A stretch of DNA of 64,000 nucleotides. Origin: Strongyloides papillosus (taxonomy: Eukaryota > Nematoda > Chromadorea > Rhabditida > Strongyloididae). This document shows positions 57,909-64,000 of this stretch, one piece after another; positions within the stretch are counted from its first letter, which is position 1; each line of letters opens with the position of its first letter. The stretch is taken from contig SRSI01000050.1 of the NCBI GenBank assembly GCA_005656395.1, positions 3,844,001 through 3,908,000 on the forward strand, written 5' to 3'. Below the pieces are notes generated by a model. It did not search any database. It had not been told where the DNA came from and saw only the letters and a program-made list of their open reading frames with translations. The translations under genes and the position numbers were made by a program.

Positions 57909-59537
57909 TTAAATATTTGTTATAAGTGATTTTCTTGAATCAGGAGTATTATATATAACTCCACCATGTGGTATGATTGTATAATCTCCAAGATCCTCTT
58001 TAAATGACTTTTCATTTAAAAACAAATCGAAATCGTTAGTTTTTTTTAAAAGTTGGTAACTTTCAATAAAACACTTTTTGATAGCCTCAAAAATAACAGG
58101 ATCATAAATTGAATACGCAGTATTCTTTAATGTGAATGGTTCCTCAATACATACATATCCACATTCAAAAAGAAGAGGGGAAGAATTATTTTCTTCAATC
58201 TCTGCTTTAGTCATTTTTCTTCCACATCTAATACTAATGACTTCTGTTGCAAAATTGAATTCCTCTGCATAGTATTTTAAGAATCCAAGTAAAAGTTCAC
58301 TAAGTGTTGATTTTGATTCATAAACCCAGAATTCTATCTTGAGTTCTTCAAAATATTTCTCTTTATTAAGGTTGGAAATATTACATTCTTCATTGTAACG
58401 ATTTTTAAAAACTTCTTGAATTGATGGTAATATGGGATTCTCCAATCCACATTGAAGATAATGAATACACATTAGTACTAGGGAGTATGATGTAAATGTT
58501 GAGTTACTTGAATCATTAATCCCTTTTCTTTTTGCCCATTCCTTTACGACTGATACTAATGGGCGTACTCTCCAATCAACTAAAAATATTAGTTATTATT
58601 TTATATTAAACTTACAATTAGAATAAGCACAAATTAAATGTGTATTTTTTATAGTAATAAAATTATTAGCATTCAAATCTACTGTAATATTTGAAAAAGG
58701 TGCGTTAAAAGTTATTCTAAGAATTGGAACTTTAGCAGCAATTAATTGCAAGTCTTTAATCCATTCATGTTCTGATAGTTTTATCTTAACAGCATTCAAT
58801 ATTGCAATAACATCTCTTCTTTGATCTAACTCCTCACCAGTAAGCATCAAACAAAGATCCAAATCTGAGGTATTTGTCCCAAAACCGTTTAATGAAGATC
58901 CAATGATGTATAAATTTGCAGATGAAAACAAGGGACGTATCGAGTAATAAATCATATCCCTCAAATACAACTTCATATTCAGATGGCTTTGACTCTGCAT
59001 TATAGATTGATGGAAAAAAAAGATCCTCTCACTCAATGGATCCATATGTATATTTAAAATATCACCACCCCAATTGATATTTTTGAAATAAATTTCATTC
59101 TCTAAAAAAGATGAAAAACTAAACTCTTTCCGTTTACAGATAGGTTTGAAGTAATCCTCCACGATATAACTAATCTCCTCCTCTGTACATCTTCTATATT
59201 GTCTACCATTAATATGTGGTAAATTGTTATGTTTATAATGATAATTAGAATAATAATTTTTATTGTATGCCTTAAAATTTGAATGCCGCTTACAATAAGG
59301 AGGTTTATTTTTTTTGAAGATCTCTTGTCGGTAGATGTTTTGATTTGAGATAAAACTTTTTGGGGAAGTTCCATAGTTGTAGTTATAGTTGTCACCACCA
59401 ATTTCACTTTTCTCTAGATAATATATTGTTATATTTGATGATGTATTTTCGTATGGAGATTTATTATCATTTTCTGTAATCATGGATATCTTTGTACTTG
59501 AAGAGGTTGGTGTTGCTTCCATTATACTTGAAGTCAT
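57909..59537 (-). CDS. GLD-2-type cytoplasmic poly(A) polymerase, shorter paralogue
   Basis: Non-canonical nucleotidyltransferase that lengthens mRNA tails. Exons 59537-58616 and 58579-57909 (AAT|T GTAAGT / TTTTTAG|TTGATTGG), 530 residues. The first 160 residues are Asn/Tyr/Ser-rich with no recognised fold. Catalytic core: IIGSSLNGFG with D225 and D227 in TSDLDLCL and the third aspartate D287 in ITVDLNANN; the central domain has VRPLVSVVKEWAKRKGI and YSLVLMCIHYLQCG. The PAP-associated domain includes SELLLGFLKYYAEEF. All three metal-binding aspartates are intact. Next to a longer paralogue 583 bases upstream. Confidence 0.92.
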
Positions 59538-60120
59538 TCTTTTTAAAAGTAATAAGAAATGATTGAATGATTTATCAAAAACAAAAGATTTTAAAACAAA
59601 ATTAACAAAACAATATATTATTTGAGGCTAGAAAAGTGTTTTTGTATAAATTGATTCCTTTAGATAAAAAACAATTTTTGGAGAAAAAAAAATCTTCTAC
59701 TTTATAATTAGTATAAAAGGCTAAAATTTTAATTTAGCTACAAATCATTTTCACAAATTAAGATATATTTTTTTTAAATTCAAATTTTTTTCACATGTAA
59801 TTTATTTTTAGATTCACTTTAAAAAAACAAGCAAATTTAAATATAATAAATATTTTAATAATGCTTCTAAAAATATCTTGCAAGTCCATAGATATATTTA
59901 TTAATCCCAACAACAAATATAGATAAAAAAAATTATTAAATTAATTTTATTCATGTTAAACAATATTAATACAATATACTTAATACAAAATTTAAATATT
60001 TAAACATGAAATCAGACATCATAAATGTAGTGTTTCCCTATTTTACCAATCAAATGAGATCCAAAACCATATATATATATTATATTTCTACAAGTTTTAA
60101 GTGTCATAAGAAAAAATATT
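59538..60120. other. Gap between the two gld-2 paralogues
   Basis: 583 bases of AT-rich spacer: 5' region of the downstream copy and 3' end of the upstream one. No partial third copy or other gene seen. Confidence 0.5.
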
Positions 60121-62914
60121 TTAATTTTCCATTGTACATTTTATTTCATCGACATTATTAGTACTACCCTTCTTTGAACGATGTTTGCCTTTACTTCTTC
60201 CAGAGGAATTTGATATATTTAAGTCTTCTTTCTTGCTATGTTTATTTTTGTTCTGTTCCGTCAAAGTACCCTGCATATTAGTTTTTTCTGGAGAATTACA
60301 TTTCCCATGTACGTTTGATTCACCACTATTAGCATTTGATTCTTGAATTGGTGCTAAACCAATATCTGTAATATCGATGTGGCCTATTTTTAAGGACATT
60401 GGTGCACTCTCTCCATTTATTTTTTTATCATTACTCTCAACGTCCTGTTGTTTACAGGTACTTTTTTTATTGCCATGAGAAATATTTGATTGTGAAATAT
60501 TAGATGACCCTCCTTTTGTTGATTTTTTTTCTATGTCATACAATGAATTGGACTTTGAAACACTATTATCAGATAATACCTCTGAAGTATTAGTGTTAAA
60601 TTCATTACTGCTCTCCTCTTGACTACTGTTTGACAATGAAGTTTCAGGGCTGGAATACACCATAGAAGTGTTAGATGTTAGTTGGTTAGTTCCATTATGG
60701 CGTGGAGCATTATATATAACTCCTCCTGGTGGAATTAGGGTATAACCACCTAGGACATCTTTGATTGATCTCCCACTAAGAAATACATCAAAGTCGCTTG
60801 TATTTTTGAGATATTCATACGTCTCGACAAAACATTGCTTGATTGCCTCGAAAACAACACTATCAAAAACAGAGTGAGCAGTATTCATAAGAGTAAATGG
60901 TTCCTCAATACATACGCAACCCCATTGCGACTTAGAATGATGAGGAGTATCATTTTTCATTACCTCTCTCCTAGATAATCTTTTCCCACATCGTATACTT
61001 ATGACATCATTCTCAAAATCAAACGTTTCTGCATAGTATTTTAAGAACCCTATAAGAAGTTCACCAAGAGTAGCCTTTGATTCATGAGGCCATACATCTT
61101 TGGTTGGTTTTTCTAGGGAAACAACTACATTTAAATTTCTGACGTCACACTTATTGCTAAAACGATCTTGATATAATTCTTGCAAAGAAGGCAGTATTGG
61201 TGTATCTAATCCGCATTGAAGATAATGAAGGCACATTAATACCAGTGAATATGAAGTAAACGTTGATTGATTTGCATCATTAATACCTCTTCTTTTTGCC
61301 CATTCTTTTACAGCAGAAACTAAAGGTCGTACTCTCCAATCAACTGAAAAATTATTAATTAAAGATAATAAATCACTAAAACATACAGTTGGAATATGCG
61401 CACAATAAATGTGTATTTTTTATGGCTACAGAGTTATTTGCATTAAGATCAACGGTAATATTAGAAAATGGAGCGTTAAATGTTATTCTTAAAATAGGAA
61501 CCTTAGCAACGATCAAATGGAGATCACGAATCCAATCAATTGATGACATTTTTGTTTTTATAGCATTTAGAATAGCTACAGCATCTCTTCTCTGATCTAA
61601 TTCTCTATTTGTTAGCATTAAGCAAAGGTCCATATCGGAGCCATTATTTCCAAAACCATTTAATGATGATCCAACGATATAAAGACCAGAGGTAGGAAAT
61701 AATGGACAGATGGTGTAGTAAATCATATCTCTGAGATATAATTTCCTATTAAGATGTGCTTGGCTTTGCATTACTGATGTATGGAAATCATAGATTCTTT
61801 CGCTTAATGAATCCATTTGTGAAATGAATAATTGCCCTGAGGAGTCTATTCTTGGGTTGATGGTGTTATCAAGAGGATTAGATTGATTTTGTTGTAAACC
61901 AATATTATAAACTAAGGCTTGACCTTTAGGACGGCTATTCTCTTTTGACTCGGGGCTTTTATTTTTTTTATTTATTTTATTTTTACTAGGAGAAGTATCT
62001 TCTTGTTTATTTTTTTCCCAATTAACATTATTTTCTTTATTTTTTTCATCTTTTTCTAAGTTAGGTGTATCATTTTCAGATGTCTTGGAGAGGTATTGAG
62101 ATTCTTTCTCACCACAGGAATACTTCTTCCTATCAAATGAAAATTTTGACTCTGAATCATTAATTGATAAATATGAAGTTGATGTTATTTCATCCTTTAC
62201 ATGTGTAAGTTGGCTAAAATCATTTGTCTCCAAAGGATGAATATTTTTTACTTGTCTTATTTTACTAGTATTTATTTTTAAATCTTCCTCGGAATATGAT
62301 GCATCCTCTTCAGTGGTTGTTCTGGTGCTACTTGAATTCATTTGTTGTGAGCCTCCCTCTGTATAATATCCACATTCACCTTAAATTATAATAGATATGA
62401 GAAGTATTAACAAATTTTTAAAAAAAAGTTTTATTGTCTTATCAATGTACCAACCTTCAATAAATCTTTGACATTTAAACTTTACTTTACAATCACATCT
62501 CCTAGCATTACAACTACATCCTTCTTCATCGTCAGAAAGACAAAGAGAATCACTAACTCTACGATGAGAAAAAATATGACAATCATTATTAATTGATTCA
62601 TCAGAAATAGTAGATTCTGGATATATACAAGATGAACAAGAAGAGGATGACATTGCATTCGGAAGAGGAAAGTAATGAATTGTATGATCAAAGTGAATAA
62701 AATTCGATGAAGTACAAATCTTCTTAAGTTTCATCCAAAACCGACTTTGCCAACACGGTAATCCAACTACCCCAACAATATATGCCTTACTACAAAACCC
62801 AAATTTAGGTAAACCTAATTCGAACATATTCGGTAGGACAAACTTCGGTACTTGATCATCATCATCACAACTCTTTAAAGTTAGAAAAAACTTTTCAGTC
62901 GGAGACAACTCCAT
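60121..62914 (-). CDS. gld-2: GLD-2 cytoplasmic poly(A) polymerase, full-length paralogue
   Basis: Catalytic subunit that, with GLD-3 or RNP-8 type partners, polyadenylates maternal mRNAs. Exons 62914-62455, 62379-61387 and 61343-60121, 891 residues. Exon 1 encodes a Cys-rich segment (CSCNARRCDCKVKFKCQRF) absent from the shorter paralogue. The core has IVGSSLNGFG, DMDLCL and ITVDLNANN, all three catalytic aspartates kept, then the PAP-associated region GELLIGFLKYYAE. The C-terminus is a Ser/Asn-rich tail ending in basic clusters (KHSKKEDLN; RSKGKHRSKKG). Intron positions in the core are identical to those of the neighbouring copy, which shows tandem duplication. Confidence 0.92.
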
Positions 62915-64000
62915 AACACAATTTTTGTATCAAGATTATCTTATAAAACGATTTCTTTTTTTTGTAAACTGGTTTATTCTATTGCTTCTAGCAGCAATAA
63001 AAAATCTTGTTAAGGCAACAGATTTTACGAAAAAAGTTTTCCTACACAAATTTGCTACTAATTTCCTATTACTAGTTTTTAAAATAGCTTTACTTGATAT
63101 AATTCTACCGTGGAGTAACGTTGAATATTGTTTTGAATATGATACAGAAAAATATTCAGAGTTATACATTGAATTATAGTTAATAAGTGTGATAATCACA
63201 CAAGATTTTTCAAAAATTATTGGAGTAAATAAACGCCAATCAGAAATTAAAAAAAATCCTAAAACAAAATATTTTTTAAAAAAATGTACAACTCCTCTAT
63301 GGTAGGAAATGAACAACGTGGAGAAAGAGAGAAATGGGAGAGAAAAAAATGCGCAAAAAGGACGATAAGACAAAGCCAACAAGTTGTGTAATAATATTAA
63401 TATATAAATGCTAAAAGACAGAGAAAAAATAATTGAGCATTAAAATTCACCCTTTTAAAAATGTATATGCATATCAATATATTCTTCTTCTTACATACAT
63501 ATTACTATTTGATCGTATCATCATTAGAACAAATCAATTCTTCTAATATATTTAAGAAAAGGTTGTTAAAGGCCTATACAAATGTACACTATTTAAATAT
63601 AATAAAAGTGGGAAAAAAAATATTGCATATTTAAAAGTTTAAGTCTTTTTCTACATTTTTTAACGTATCAATCATCATTATACATGAATATAAAATTTGT
63701 TTAAAAATTATTTTAAACATTAGTACTACATTTTAATTTAATCATAAAATAAAATAATTTCTGCTTTACAATAGAATATAAATCATTTTTAAAATACAAG
63801 TAAAGAAGTGTAAAATGAAACATAAAAACTATGCACTATTGATAGTAGTTGGATATTAATATGTATATAATTCTAATAGTAAATGAATACGATCTTCTCA
63901 CTATTAAAATAATATAAAACTGATAAGCATTAAACGTATGTTAAATAGTAGTGTAGAGTAATGTAACCTTGAATTCGATAATTTCCTATCTTATTATTGT
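62915..64000. other. Upstream region of gld-2 to window end
   Basis: Just over 1 kb. Contains the gld-2 promoter with a purine-rich stretch at 63318-63350 (GGAGAAAGAGAG). Open frames at 62925-63179 (+) and 62936-63382 (-) are hydrophobic, AT-driven and judged chance. Nothing else recognised. Confidence 0.45.

Noticed and set aside
62925..63382. Open frames on both strands upstream of gld-2 (84 and 148 codons)
   Set aside because: Mutually overlapping, hydrophobic by AT composition, with no signal or family features; they lie in the gld-2 promoter.
1..64000. Transposons, CRISPR arrays, tRNA or rRNA genes
   Set aside because: None could be recognised: no transposase or reverse-transcriptase motifs, no regular spacer arrays, no tRNA B-box in a foldable context.

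Overview
The window is nuclear DNA of a nematode. It is extremely AT-rich, introns have short GT..AG (T-rich acceptor) borders, and it carries nematode hallmarks: an FLP-25-type FMRFamide-like neuropeptide precursor, a secreted fatty-acid/retinol-binding (FAR) protein, a mir-86 hairpin and the most worm-like versions of let-526, sam-4, bir-1, nst-1, pgrn-1 and gld-2. The very low GC, compact genes and short intergenic spaces fit the Strongyloides/Parastrongyloides group; that placement is inference.

Layout. 0-6.7 kb (+): an ARID1/BAF250 SWI/SNF subunit, cut by the left window edge, with a possible alternative first exon. 7.5-13.6 kb (-): a mitotic cyclin, flp-25, pelota, BORCS5/myrlysin (sam-4) and a small APC13-like protein; the last three lie in tandem. 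14 kb (+): elongin C. 15-19.8 kb (-): PAR-3, with a FAR gene on the opposite strand inside its intron. After a 2.7-kb empty stretch come a coiled-coil orphan (+), mitochondrial MnmE/GTPBP3 (-) and a small SOCS protein (-).

26.2-29.5 kb (+) holds the most unusual architecture: the complete topoisomerase III gene sits inside the last intron of the ZSWIM7/SWS-1 gene, on the same strand. Both act in homologous recombination. 29.8-33.4 kb (-) is a receptor tyrosine phosphatase in which the membrane-proximal domain has lost its catalytic residues while the distal one keeps them, the reverse of the usual arrangement. 36-44.9 kb (+) is a long-intron coiled-coil gene that looks PCM1-like and hosts mir-86.

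44.9-49.4 kb (-): phytanoyl-CoA hydroxylase with a C-terminal peroxisome signal, methylmalonate-semialdehyde dehydrogenase, and an unrecognised 424-residue protein. 50.4-53.1 kb (+): survivin-like bir-1 and nucleostemin. 53.2-57.2 kb (-): progranulin and a MED29-like Mediator subunit expanded by a 20-copy decapeptide repeat. 57.9-62.9 kb (-): two tandem GLD-2-type cytoplasmic poly(A) polymerases.

Quality note. At least four conserved genes or gene parts (two points in the ARID gene, the flp-25 start, pelota) are broken by exactly one base, and one exon junction of the PCM1-like gene does not stay in frame. Single-base assembly errors are the simplest explanation, but each is listed separately.
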